This document shows, piece by piece, positions 53,930-64,000 of a DNA stretch of 64,000 nt. This stretch comes from Leguminivora glycinivorella (lineage: Eukaryota > Arthropoda > Insecta > Lepidoptera > Tortricidae). The stretch's first letter is position 1. Each line of letters starts with the position of its first letter. Below the pieces are notes generated by a model. It was given only the letters and a program-made list of their open reading frames with translations, did no database searches and had not been told where the DNA came from. The DNA is taken from NCBI RefSeq assembly GCF_023078275.1, contig NC_062974.1:27485033-27549032 (forward strand). Reading direction: 5' to 3'. The translations under genes and the position numbers were made by a program.

Positions 53930-54352
53930 TCTAATTTTTTTTCCCCTCACTAGCTCGAAAACACGTGTTTTGTCCTTTAATACCAGCGAGTAAAAACGCA
54001 TTTTATCCACTAGTGGGTAAAGTAATTTGACCTTGAATAAAGTCAAATTAACTGCTTTAAAATTGATAAAAGTAGGTGAATCTAGTAATAAAGATGATTT
54101 ACCACCTGTGGAACTACTGGAAACAGTGATAAACGCATTTTTTGAGTTGTAGTTTCCTCGCTATAGTGAGGGGAAAAGTTTTGTGTTGCACTCGGGTGCA
54201 AATGTATTTTACTTCTCGTGTGATAAAAAACTCGCAAGTTCAGGATTCTATTCTCGAACCACTCGCTTCGCTCGTGGTTCAACTATAGAATCCTTTCACT
54301 TGCTCGTTTTTCAATTCCACACTCGGCGTTAAAATACAACTTTGCCCCCTTG
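53930..54352 (-). mobile_element. GGGGGCAAAGTTGT-type element, empty-site copy
   Basis: Reverse copy: CCCTCACTAGCTCG, CTTTAATACCAGCGAGTAAA, GAACCACTCGCTTCGCTCGT and ACTTTGCCCCCTTGTATAAC. It ends about 125 bp from the exon 1 donor. Contains the uninterrupted TTAA (53977-53980) that is split in the copy at 39247. Confidence 0.7.
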
Positions 54353-54477
54353 TATAACAAATAACTATTTATTGTTATTACCTATACATATTACCTGTAC
54401 ATATCATTGAAATTTAAGATAATTTAGGTTCCTATCATGAAAACTAAACTAATAAATATTAATTCTTAAAAACTCAC

Positions 54478-54783
54478 AGTTTTATCCAAAAGCCAGCTAG
54501 CCGGGAAGATCAGCGGTATGTAAGTAATCATGTAGATCATGGACGTCCAATACACGGTGATGCTCGAAACCTCATAATATTTCACCACGGCGTCCTGAAT
54601 TATACTATATTGTATCCATTGGAAAGCATTGGACGCTGAATAAAAGACGAATATACCCAACATGAGGTATCTATTAGGGGTGACTTTATATTCAACTTTT
54701 TTAGTAGGGGATTCTAAATTCGCCCCTTTTTCGTTGACTCCATCCATGACGCTTCCGCAAACATCCATTTTAGTTTCACTCAT
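54478..54783 (-). CDS. FLVCR-family MFS transporter, coding exon 1 (start codon, TM1-TM2)
   Basis: First coding exon of a major-facilitator membrane transporter. The family (FLVCR1/2 in vertebrates) moves heme, choline or related cations across the plasma or organelle membrane. The exon starts at an ATG with A at -3 and gives 102 codons. Residues 1-38 are a polar cytoplasmic tail. TM1 is about 39-63 and contains NAFQWIQYSII, a stretch characteristic of the family. TM2 is about 80-98 (IYMITYIPLIFPASWLLD). The exon ends after codon DKT at a GTGAGT donor (54472-54477), phase 0. The loop 2-3 signature (DK-x-G-L-R) is completed by exon 2. The subfamily is clear; the substrate cannot be read from sequence. 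Confidence 0.9.
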
Positions 54784-54935
54784 TATTGTTGTTTTAATTT
54801 GGCACTTTTGTTACTTTATAATAATTATTGTCGCTTTAAAAGCCCTTAATATTAAATATTATTGTCAGTTCTCGCGCATTCCGTTCCGGCGCGTGTTCGG
54901 TCCGGCGGTTCGCCGACGACTGATCTGTTTTCCTT
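54784..54935 (-). promoter_or_regulatory. Probable promoter/5'UTR of the FLVCR-like gene
   Basis: The 150 bp upstream of the start codon change from AT-rich leader (54784-54865) to a CpG-dense block (about 54868-54925), which stands out in this AT-rich region. On the minus strand an arthropod-type initiator TCAGT occurs with its A at 54921, which would give a 5'UTR of about 138 nt. No convincing TATA box or DPE was seen. Position and composition are seen; the start site is inference. Confidence 0.45.
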
Positions 54936-55849
54936 TACGAGATTTCCTCATACAGTGCAGAAATATGGATACATGTGGTTCCTTACTGCAGGGAGTTAAG
55001 GTTTGTTTTGCATAGCATTGTGGGTTAACTGTGCGATTCATTCGCAAACCTTTTATGAATGTGTTTCCAAGTTGGATCGACAATGACGTTTATCAACATT
55101 ATGGTGTGATTAGTGATTATACTAGGTAATATAATCCTTAACAAGGTTATTTTACAGTTTTTATGTTATTTTAGAATTATTGTCAACGGTTTCGATCAAA
55201 ATATGGATCATTTGGTGTTAAATAATAAGTAGATATATTATTTGTTTTTCTCAAACATGGTATGAAATATTGATGTTATGTGCCTTATAATTGGCAGCGA
55301 AGTATGACGTTGCAGGTGCGGCTAGGACGATTGATAGATAATGGAATTTCATACAAACCTTGCAGGCCAAGTCCGGCAAAGTCTTCTTTTTTAATTTCCA
55401 AACACAGATAATTGTGACATAACATCCAGGTATTTAGCCAATTAAAAAAAAACTATAAGGGGCTTTATAGACGTGCCGACTGCAACTGGTACGGGCCCTA
55501 GACAATATTTGATTTTGGGTGCGTTTTCATACAAAAAAAATTTTTTTCGTTTTTTTTTTGATTTGTTTTTAAGTTTTTGTTTTTTTATAAGCGTATACGG
55601 AGTATCAAAGGGGAACGAAAATTCGATTATTTTTGCGCTACGACGCACCGTTTAGGAGATACAGCCATCCAAAGTTACTATTTTCAGTAGACTTTATTTA
55701 TTTCATACCATGTTTGAGAAAAGCACTATACATACCTCGGCGGGAAATGGGGTTGCCCGCCTCAGACCTCCGGCCTCGCTTGGCTCGGCCGTCTATATGT
55801 CTTCGGCCGGCAACCCCCTTTGTCCCGGCCTCTGTAGTAATGTACTATT
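54936..55849. other. Upstream flank; no gene recognised
   Basis: AT-rich, with a GC-rich block at 55735-55830 (GGGGTTGCCCGCCTCAGACC, TCGGCCGGCAACCCCC) that looks repeat-derived. Homopolymer T runs near 55540. Confidence 0.45.
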
Positions 55850-56285
55850 ACAAGGGGGGCAAAGTGTTGTTTAACCAATATTGGCAAATATTGATACCTG
55901 AGCAAGAAGTGTCAAAATTGATAATCGAAAAATTCCAATATCGAACCGTAGCGTGTAGTTCAAAAACTGAAATTTTGGTCGTTGCCAGGGTTTCAAGACA
56001 TGAAGGTTAAACAAAATTTGCCAACGAGTGAAACACAAAATTTTTCACCACACCAACACGAACAAAATACTGACTATAAAACATCAAACTAAATCAAATC
56101 CATCAATTTATTCAATATTTATGATTCAAAACCATGATTTATAGATAAATTCTAACAGCCCGATTAAGACATCAAGCTAAAACTATGAAATTACTTTGCA
56201 CTCTTGTGGATAAAATGCAGTCTTGCTAAGTATCTGTTTTCGAATAGCAAAGAGAACCTTTACCAGTTGGTGTGGTGAAAATGAA
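55850..56285 (+). mobile_element. GGGGGCAAAGTTGT-type element
   Basis: ACAAGGGGGGCAAAGTGTTG to ACCAGTTGGTGTGGTGAAAA, same order as 31620 and 34290. Confidence 0.7.
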
Positions 56286-56626
56286 TTTTATTTTATTTTG
56301 TATATATAATACCTGGTACTCAAATGTCGTATTCATAATATAGAAAATGAGTTTTTATTTAAATATCACATGTTCAAACACGAGATGCATGCAATAAAAT
56401 ATTTACTGAAAAACTACTGTGACAAATCAATTTTCAACCATTACAAGTTTAACAAGTGAACATTGTTAACAACATAGCATCATTATTTTTCCCGTTATGT
56501 ATATATAGGGATCATATATGTATTTTCACAGTGCTTTGGTTTATCTGTAATGCTGTGTTAATTATTATGAATAAAAATAAAATAATAAAATAAATGATGT
56601 AGTTGAAACATGTATCCATATATCCA

Positions 56627-56792
56627 TACTAATATTTTAAATGGGAAAGTGTATGTGTCTCTTTGTTTCTCCGTCTTCCACAGCGACGAATTGACGTGAT
56701 TTTATAAGTGGAGATAGTTGAAGGGACGGAGAGTGACACAGGCTACTTGTCTCTTTCTAACGCGAGCGAAGCCGCGGGCAAAAGCTAGTAGT
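56627..56792 (+). mobile_element. AATATTATAAATGGG-type retroposon
   Basis: ATACTAATATTTTAAATGGG to GCGAAGCCGCGGGCAAAAGC. Confidence 0.65.
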
Positions 56793-56879
56793 ATATAATT
56801 GTATTACTGTATGTGTATTTATTTATTTATTAATTATTTATATATTATTTGCCCATTGTCTTTATGGTACCATGTTGTA

Positions 56880-57035
56880 CAAATTGCGGAATTTGTTACC
56901 CTCTTCAAGTTTTCTCTCTCATTTACTCAAAGGTTAACTGGAAGAGATCCCTCAAAGGGATAAGTTCGCCTTTGTACTTCACATCTTAATGTATGCTTTT
57001 TTTTATGTATTTTTGTACAATAAAGAGTTACTACT
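56880..57035 (+). mobile_element. LINE 3' tail
   Basis: GGTTAACTGGAAGAGATCCC, GGGATAAGTTCGCCTTTGTA and TTTTTGTACAATAAAGAGTT form the known style of a Jockey-type LINE end. Confidence 0.6.
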
Positions 57036-57210
57036 ATAATTTTAAAATATTGCTGACCCCAAGCACCATTAAATATAAGGGTCTCCATAGACAATGCTTA
57101 TTACCCCGAGATTACGAGCTCGTCGGACCCTTTAAGGACCTTAAGGGTCATTATCTTGCTCGATGTGGCAGAAGTATGCTATTAAGTATTAAAAAGGCTA
57201 AATTAGGTAT

Positions 57211-57525
57211 TAGCATAAATTAAATATAACAAGATCATACCATCCCATCCTACATTAAAATGCGGCCGCCTACGAACGCGCTTACACTCCACCACACATA
57301 GATGGCGCCACAAAAAAATGCCTTGTTGTCACCGATTATTTGTAGATTGGCATTAAGTGTCAATTCCGAGCCGTAAATCTGTGTCAAAAGTGACATTTAA
57401 CGCCATCTACAAGTATAATCGAAAGCTACAAGACATTTTTTTTGTGGCGCCATCTATTGTGGATGGAGTGTAAGCGCCGTAGGCTTTGCATGTATGATAT
57501 GGTATGATCTTGTTATATTTAATTT
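57211..57525. mobile_element. AAATATAACAAGATCATACC MITE, second copy
   Basis: Same long inverted ends as 33722-34043; the body is in reverse order. Confidence 0.75.
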
Positions 57526-57576
57526 ATGGTATTAGAATACCTAGAAGTTGTGTTTACTTATATTTTAATAATAATT

Positions 57577-59923
57577 ATAGTAGTCATACTAGTTATGAAA
57601 AAAAAGCTGCACTTTTAGATGGAAGCAAGCCGCTTTGCATGGTGATAGTAGACATCATAGTAAACGATTTTTTCCGAGGATATCGAAATTTCATCCCTTA
57701 GAAAGCGCAGCGAGGTGAAAAATGAAAAAATTCTATCTTTTTATCATATGGTCTGATTTTGACAAATCGTATCTCAAATGAAAGATATTGATTAGTGCAA
57801 CTTAAAAAAAATTAAAAAAAAATATTGTTCAGAAAAAGTAACAAAAAAATTGAAAAATGTAAATTTACGTATCGCATTAAACAACTTCAAAGAATGAATG
57901 ACAAAATGTAGAATATCGATATACGAGTTTTTTTTATATCAAAGACAGATAAATTCATAATTGAAAACTAAAAACCGCATCGAAATCGGATCAGTAGTTT
58001 TTAAGGTACATGTTGCCAAAGTTGGAAAAGTTTATATGATCACTTTGCAATTCCTTTGCCAGAAAGTCAGAAATAATCTATTTTTCTTAGACATAAAAGT
58101 ACACAGTGACAGTACACATCAAAATAAAAGTTTTTTTCTCGAGGATATCATAATTTAAGCCCTTAGAAGGACGAGCGTAGTGAGGACTATTAAAAACTGT
58201 TAAAAAAAAATCTATTATTTTGGTGCTTTGTCCGATTTTGACAAAAAATGTGTCAATTGAAAGGTATTGTTTAATGTAATCGAAAAAAAAATTAAAAAAA
58301 AAATTGCTAAAAACGTGTAAGAAAAAATTAAAAAAAACTTAAATTTTCGTATCACGCTGAATAACTGTTAAGAACGACAGATAAGATATACAATGTCGAT
58401 ACATGAGTTTTTAAAATCAAAGACAAATAAATTCATAATTATAAACTGAAACCCGAATCGAAATCGGATCAGTAGTTTTTAAGAGACAAGTTGCCAAAGT
58501 TGGCTTAGTTTGTTTATATGGTCGCTTTTAAATTATTCAGCCAAAAAGTCAGAAATAATATATTTTTCTTACAGCTAAGAGTATGCATTGATAGAAGACA
58601 TCATAATAAATGATTTTCGCTGAGGATATAAAAATTTCATCCCTTAGGAATCCGAGCGTAGCGAGGTCTGCAACGAAAAACAACAAAAAAACAAGTTTTT
58701 TTTTTGGGTGGTCTGATTTTTACAAAACGTGTGTCAGTTGAAAGAAATTAATTTATGTAACATAAAAAAAAAAACTTGGTTTTTTGTTGTTTTTCGTTGC
58801 AGACCTCGCTACGCTCGGATTCCTAAGGGATGAAATTTTTATATCCTCAGCGAAAATCATTTATTATGATGTCTTCTATCAATTCATACTCTTAGCTGTA
58901 AGAAAAATATATTATTTCTGACTTTTTGGCTGAATAATTTAAAAGCGACCATATAAACAAACTAAGCCAACTTTGGCAACTTGTATCTTAAAAACTACTG
59001 ATCCGATTTCGATTCGGTTTTCAGTTTATAATTATGAATTTATTTGTCTTTGATTTTAAAAACTCATATATCGACATTGTATATCTTATCTGTCGTTCTT
59101 AGCAGTTATTCAGCGTGATACGAAAATTTAAGGTTTTTTTAATTTTTTCTTACACGTTTTTAGCAATTTTTTTTTTTAATTTTTTTTCGATTACATTAAA
59201 CAATACCTTTCAATTGACATATTTTTTGTCAAAATCGGACGAAGCACAAAAATAATAGAATTTTTTTTAACAGTTTTTAATAGTCCTCACTACGCTCGTC
59301 CTTCTAAGGGCTTAAATTATGACAACCTCGAGAAAAAAACTTTTATTTTGATGTGTACTGTCACTGTGTACTTTTATGTCTAAGAAAAATAGATTATTTC
59401 TGACTTGCTGGCAAAAGAATTGCAAAGTGATCATATAAACTAAACTTTTCCAACTTTGGCAACTTGTACCTTAAAAACTACTGATCCGATTTCGATGCGG
59501 TTTTTAGTTTTCAATTATGAATTTATCTGTCTTTGATATAAAAAAACTCGTATATCGATATTCTACATTTTGTCATTCATTCTTTGAAGTTGTTTAATGC
59601 GATACGTAAATTTACATTTTTCAATTTTTTTGTTACTTTTTCTGAACAATATTTTTTTTTTAATTTTTTTTTTAAGTTTCACTAATTAATATCTTTCATT
59701 TGAGATACGATTTGTCAAAATCGGACGATATGATAAAAAGATAGAATTTTTTTCATTTTCATAAAACACCTCGCTGTGCTCGGCTTCCTAAGGGATGAAA
59801 TTTCGATATCCTCGGAAAAAATTGTTTACTATGATGTTTACTATCACCATGCAAAGCGGCTTGCTTCCATCTAAAAGTGCAGCTTTTGGTCAAAAATTCT
59901 CCATAACAAGTATGACTCTATAG
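57577..59923. mobile_element. 2.35-kb foldback whose arms are built of repeated units
   Basis: TATAGTAGTCATAC at the left is matched by GTATGACTCTATA at the right, and each ~1.1-kb arm mirrors the other. The inner hairpin (GCAACGAAAAACAACAAAAA at about 58670 against 58780-58803) leaves a loop of ~75 bp. Each arm contains two full and one partial unit of ~480-500 bp. Landmarks are CCGAGGATATCGAAATTTCA/CCCTTAG, CGAGCGTAGCGAGG, GATTTTGACAAA and GAAATCGGATCAGTAGTTTT (57986, 58459). Confidence 0.75.
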
Positions 59924-60039
59924 TCAGGGATTTTTATTAATTTGGATTTTTGTTAGTATGTTTTTGCCATTAACAGAGTATACATTTTATAACCGACAAT
60001 TCTTAAGGAGGTGGTCAAATATTATAATTATATACCCTG

Positions 60040-60400
60040 TTTTAATAGAATTTCGTTAACTTTAAGAGAAGATTCTTTACATCAAATACAATTAATTTAT
60101 CTAAGAAACTAGCGTCTTAACTCTTGCGATTATCGAGATAATTGCTGAACACGTGTGTCACAGCCTTTACCAATTCCTAATGTTATTTCTTTTGACATGT
60201 TCCGTCAATCACTTGACACTAACTTGAATGTTATTGTTAAGGGTCTCTCACACTAATAAATTCATTTATTATGTATGAAAATGATTAAAAATTTTTTTTT
60301 TGCGAATTTAACTAAAAGTGATACCTATACAAAGGATGGTTCCTGATATAGGATAATGAACCTAACGACGTGTCGAATCTAACGGAAAACAAAAAAACAT
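60040..60400 (+). mobile_element. CCGTTAACTTTAAGG-type element
   Basis: CCCTGTTTTAATAGAATTTC to ACGTGTCGAATCTAACGGAA. Third copy, uninterrupted. Confidence 0.65.
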
Positions 60401-60884
60401 AGCTTCTCAAATCTAAAGTATACTGTCACTTGTCATAAGGACGAAATTAGTTCGTATATTTATACGAACTACCTGTAACAGCATCCTTAACATTATGGTA
60501 TTTTTAGCCTTTAAAAGATACAATCATAAAAAGACGAATCACCAAACGACAACAACCAGACCAAGGTTAATCTCATCATATTAAGATTATTAAATATTCA
60601 TTCCTATTTAACTTCATGAAATGAGAAATTTCCTAATTGCTTTATTTACAAACCTTATTCTTATATGACATGTGGTAAAAAAACGCGAGAGATTAAATTA
60701 AACATATTTTTTTTTATTTAGCTGCACATTTTTACTATAGAAGATTATCCATTCAAGGATTCTTACTTTGTTATTGGTTGAGTCGTCCATGGTCATATTC
60801 TTTTTACTTTTTTTTTATTGAGAAACAACGGTAAAAAAATGTTGTTGAAACAGATTCAAACTATTTTTTTAGGCACAGTATAAT
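60401..60884. other. No gene recognised
   Basis: AT-rich upstream sequence. Confidence 0.5.
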
Positions 60885-61125
60885 AGTACATTACGATACA
60901 AGTGCGTAAAAAAGGAAGTTCGAAACGAGTGGCGATAAATTAAAACACGACCGAAGGGAGTGTTTTAAATCGACACGAGTTACGAATTTCCTTTTCGCAC
61001 GTGTATCGTACGACGTTTTTCAGTACAGATGAGCCTCCGAAGTTTCGACCTGGCATATAATGAACCACTTCTCGAACTAGTGCGTAAAAAAACGACCATC
61101 TGTACTGAAAAATAATTTATCATTC
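60885..61125. mobile_element. GTACGATACACGTGCGAAAAGG element, second copy
   Basis: Reverse relative to 23341-23566: TACGATACAAGTGCGTAAAA, CGAAGGGAGTGTTTTAAATC and GAGCCTCCGAAGTTTCGACC. Confidence 0.65.
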
Positions 61126-61763
61126 TAAGTAGTACCTATATGAAACAAAGTCACTCCCCGCTGTCTGTCTGTCTCTCCCTATGTATGCTTAGATCTTGAA
61201 AACTACGATTTATTTTATACACAAAGTGATTCAAGAAGAAGGTATCTATGTCTCGTGCACTAATTTATTATTGACGCCATCGACACAAGTACGTCGTGAA
61301 TCGTAATTAGACAAATCGGATATAAATGTACAGCTATACAAAAAAAAAACTAAAAGTGTTAAGACGCTACAGGAGGGGCTAATTCTCCATACAATCTTCT
61401 CGACTATTTTCTCCCTGGGTTTTGAAGATAGAGCAAAGATTTTTTCAACACAGATGTCTTTCCCATCACGGAACAATGATGTTCCGGACCTTTAGGAGGC
61501 GTGCGCGGGGCCGTAGCCAACGCGTAGAGGCCCTTTTGACACTTTAATTAAATGTAAGGGGTACACTGAGCGGATGTTGCCCTTGCCCGTATCATGGGAC
61601 ACACGCAGAGGCAACACCCACCAGGGTGTAAGGACTATTTGAGAGTTAATGCAATCTAAAATGAACTGGGCTAATGGATGAAAGTGATGGACTAAATAAT
61701 GGGCTATGAGATAAAAAACCGCACGGCTGCCTAATAATAAAATGGTATCCAATTTTATTTATT
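61126..61763. other. No recognised gene; GC-richer tract
   Basis: 61492-61752 has an 86-codon minus-strand frame (with WWVLPLRVSHDTGKGNIRSV) next to GGCGTGCGCGGGGCCGTAGC. It looks like part of a repeat, but no family was recognised. Confidence 0.35.
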
Positions 61764-61918
61764 CTGTGTCGGACCGTTTAAATTTTTTAATATTATTATT
61801 TTTAAAGACGCTATATCCCATCAAAAATTTCCAAAAACGGCCTTATGGCGTAAAAAAGGTGTGGCGTTCAAAATTGGTGACAATTAGCCAAAAAAGCTAA
61901 GTACACGGTCCGACACAG
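61764..61918. mobile_element. CTGTGTCGGACCGT MITE
   Basis: Perfect 14-bp inverted ends CTGTGTCGGACCGT / ACGGTCCGACACAG with ATT directly outside each end (61761-61763, 61919-61921). Confidence 0.75.
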
Positions 61919-62195
61919 ATTATTTCATGGTTATTTCAATTGTCAAATTTCGTTTTGATTTATTAAGTTTTGAAGGAGGAAACAGTCGAGAACGGAACAT
62001 CGATTTTAAAGATTTTTTCGCAATAACTGAGTTGTTCTTAATGGACAATTTTTTTTTCGATAAATCTAGTTAATAACACTAGTACATTAAACTAGAATTC
62101 CCATATTGAAATGGGCCTTTCCATTTTAGCATTTTTGCTCCTGTAGCGTTTTAAATATTTCGGGTTCTTCGTGTGTTAAAAAGTTCTATATCTAC

Positions 62196-62329
62196 CAGTG
62201 GCGGCTGGTGAAAATTTCTGCTAGGCAACACCAAAGCAAAAAGAAACCTACCTTAACATTAGGTACTTTACTAGTAATCAATTTTAGGCAAGCCGGTGGG
62301 AATTGGCTTGTATGGACCAGCCGCTGCTG
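62196..62329. mobile_element. hAT-type MITE
   Basis: 134 bp with ends CAGTGGCGGCTGGT / ACCAGCCGCTGCTG and an exact 8-bp duplication ATATCTAC at 62188-62195 and 62330-62337. CAGNGGCGGCTNG ends with an 8-bp duplication are the hAT signature. Confidence 0.85.
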
Positions 62330-62452
62330 ATATCTACCTACAATAAAATAATGTACTTATTTGAACACGTGTTGGGCACAGGGTACGCAGCCAAATGCAC
62401 AAACGGTTGCGATAACATTAACAATGTTATCCGATCGTAACTAGCTATCTCT

Positions 62453-62690
62453 TGGGCGGGGCATGTTGCCAGGCAGATTGATGGCAGGTGGACCAAAATG
62501 TTGACCGAATGGTGGCCGCTATCGGATATAAGAAGCGCCTGGCATCCGTTGGCTCGTTGGGTGGACGACATTCGAGAGGATAAGTGGCGTACACGAAGGG
62601 AATAGGCCTCCCTTCGTGTACGCCACTTATCCCGGTCCTCGCAGTGGGCAATTAATGGCTGAAATGATGATGAAGATGAACTAGCTATCT
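62453..62690 (+). pseudogene. LINE ORF C-terminal fragment with a 3' hairpin
   Basis: 50 codons from 62453 to a TAG at 62603: WAGHVARQIDGRWTKMLTEW, then ARWVDDIREDKWRTRRE. The WAGHVAR...RW-DDI pattern is the C-terminus of endonuclease-reverse-transcriptase LINE proteins (RTE-type by my reading). 62583-62630 is an added inverted repeat (GTGGCGTACACGAAGGGA and complement). The element ends GGCTGAAATGATGATGAAGA, typical of the class. Confidence 0.65.
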
Positions 62691-62879
62691 CTATCGCTTT
62701 TCCGTATTGGCGCGACAGAGACAGACTGATTTGGTCGGCGTCTAGCGGCAACGAACAACGATTGACATGTCGGCTAGGCCGGCAGATTCTAAAACACAGC
62801 CGAGTCATAATTTACTGCTTTAGGTTTCCGGACCCCAAAAGCGGGAACCCCATGAATAAACTCATACATATGAGACTTA

Positions 62880-63008
62880 GGGCCAGTTGCATCAACTACA
62901 TTTGACAGACACATCATCGTCACGCAGCAGAGGTCTATGGAACTTCCCATACAATAAAATTTAACGAATGCTTTAACGGTGACAGACGGTTTGGTGCAAC
63001 CGACCCTT
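62880..63008. mobile_element. GGCCAGTTGCATCAAC MITE (GGCCACTTGCACC relative)
   Basis: AGGGCCAGTTGCATCAACTA and TTTGGTGCAACCGACCCTTA are imperfect inverted ends like those at 3882-4008. Confidence 0.55.
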
Positions 63009-63096
63009 AGATGTATTTTGTACCTGTAATACATTTTCCTAGATTTTAATACAACATTAGGGTATCTAGCCAAATGATATGCATTGGCTAGAGCCA

Positions 63097-63325
63097 CAGT
63101 ATAATAAAGAGTACTATCGTACAGTATGGCCACTCTCGCTCCCCGCTGAAAGTGCCGCCCACCCCCTCTCGGTTACCTCACAGTTACCGCCTGTCAAAAA
63201 TGCGAACAGTCGACCTATCATATCTCACTCATACAAGCATAGTACGCGTTCACCTACACAAGCTTAGACTGTGTGCTAGGAACGCGCCTCTTTCATTATA
63301 TTTAATCGCCAGTGTCCGAAGTGTT
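63097..63325 (+). mobile_element. ACTATCGTACAGTATGGCC-type element
   Basis: Full copy from ACAGTATAATAAAGAGTACT to GCCAGTGTCCGAAGTG. Confidence 0.7.
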
Positions 63326-63458
63326 CTAGAGCTTAACTCTTTTTTCGGGTACAAAATAACCCGTCAGCTTAACATGTACAGTGAGCTGCAAAAGGCGAAT
63401 TTACGATGAATTTATTCACTCACTGTACCTTCACAATCAACTATAATATAATATTTAT

Positions 63459-64000
63459 ATTGAAGTGAAACTTCTAATGCGACTTCCAACTGACAGCGCG
63501 TAACACTCAGTCATTGTTACTTTGCGTGAAATACCGCTCACTCAGCGCGTAACACTCTGTCTCAACGCGACTCACTCATTCTATTCATTGACTTATTCAC
63601 TTAGTGACAGAACAGAATGCCCAGAATGATTTTGAATGGTGGAATGGTTGATTGGAATGTTTGTTTTTCAATAATTTGAGCAAAATTGCAATGTGGATAT
63701 TTAAAAAAGATAAATAGATAGATAGAATACTATTTATTGGCACACCTCAGCAAAAGATACAGAAAAAAGATACAGTGGAGACAAAACAAATGATTATAAA
63801 CAGAGGCAGATAACAGGCGGTCTTATCGCTAAAGATCGATCTCTACCAGACAACATTTGGGTAGCGGAAATATAAAAAAAAAACATGAAAATATGGACGT
63901 AACTAAACGAAAAATAGTGATGGTCACTTGACAAAATGTTTTTGAGGTTATGTTAGGAAGTTTCACTTCTTCCGCGTGGAGGGACTCTACGCATTGTTAT
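63459..64000. mobile_element. GAAGTGAAACTNCTAATG element carrying a LINE tail
   Basis: TTGAAGTGAAACTTCTAATG, CACTCAGTCATTGTTACTTT, then after about 63880 the TGGTCACTTGACAAAATG and TTAGGAAGTTTCACTTCTTC end, as in 38672-39085. The insert 63706-63880 has an ATAG repeat tail and TATCGCTAAAGATCGATCTC, a LINE 3' end in reverse. Confidence 0.65.

Larger units (their letters stand above)
13700..54477 (-). other. Intron 1 of the FLVCR-like gene (40,778 bp)
   Basis: Bounded by the GTGAGT donor of exon 1 and the cttcag acceptor of exon 2. No other credible host coding exon was found inside it on either strand. It is filled with transposon remains, listed separately. The only intact long ORF in it is the LINE reverse transcriptase, which lies in the same orientation as the gene. 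An unrecognised small or noncoding exon could still be hidden in it. Confidence 0.8.

Noticed and set aside
54662..55015. 117-codon plus-strand frame over exon 1 and its upstream region
   Set aside because: It is the shadow of the transporter exon on the opposite strand and contains no known pattern.
61492..61752. 86-codon minus-strand frame considered as a host gene
   Set aside because: No start context, no splice signals, no recognised domain; composition suggests repeat DNA. Kept only as a note.
62338..62808. 156-codon minus-strand frame
   Set aside because: Antisense of the LINE C-terminal fragment and the neighbouring MITE relic.
1..64000. Endogenous virus or viral insertion
   Set aside because: No capsid, polymerase, integrase or envelope-like reading frame was seen. 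The FLVCR name refers to a host transporter, not to a viral gene.

Overview
The window is animal nuclear DNA, most likely from a moth or butterfly. It is AT-rich and contains one widely split host gene. The rest is mostly many short families of insect transposable-element debris: MITE hairpins, tRNA-derived SINEs, LINE 3' ends, and long-tract elements built on TCCG, TCTG and GACAG runs. The Lepidoptera call is inference from the repeat styles and the protein-level LINE matches. No rRNA, bacterial operon, CRISPR array or virus was seen.

Host gene. One gene lies on the minus strand. Three coding exons join in phase 0 with GT-AG borders: exon 1 at 54478-54783, exon 2 at 13571-13699 and exon 3 at 11459-11554. 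The 177 joined codons read as the N-terminal part of a major-facilitator transporter of the FLVCR (heme/choline transporter) family. Intron 1 is 40,778 bp and intron 2 is 2,016 bp. The remaining exons must lie beyond the left edge, because no fourth exon could be found below 11459. A CpG-rich stretch just upstream of exon 1 (about 54860-54935) is the probable promoter.

Layout. 1-11.4 kb (intron 3) holds MITEs, a same-family nested insertion, two tRNA-like palindromes or heads, and a 90-bp-arm hairpin close to exon 3. 11.4-13.7 kb holds exons 3 and 2, with a 121-bp tandem-array element between them. 13.7-54.5 kb (intron 1) holds a 3.25-kb LINE with an intact reverse-transcriptase ORF that landed in a TCCG-type repeat, foldback elements at 27.95-28.43, 30.43-31.42 and 47.98-50.77 kb, a Penelope-like remnant, a TTAA-flanked MITE whose empty site is also in the window, nested insertions up to three deep, and a 315-bp retroposon with a 13-bp target duplication. 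54.5-64 kb (upstream of the gene) holds a 2.35-kb foldback whose arms are built of repeated units, a hAT-type MITE with a perfect 8-bp target duplication, and more LINE tails.

Most notable signals. (1) The LINE 3' region carries an iterated stem-loop, about five copies here and three in a second, diverged element at 43.8 kb. Its stems change on both sides, which suggests a selected RNA structure. (2) Several long inverted repeats with arms from 90 bp to 1.1 kb lie in or beside one gene, and most of them would be transcribed in its pre-mRNA. (3) Three of these palindromes carry tRNA-like (Pol III box B) sequence. All family names and boundaries come from reading the sequence by eye and were not checked by alignment.
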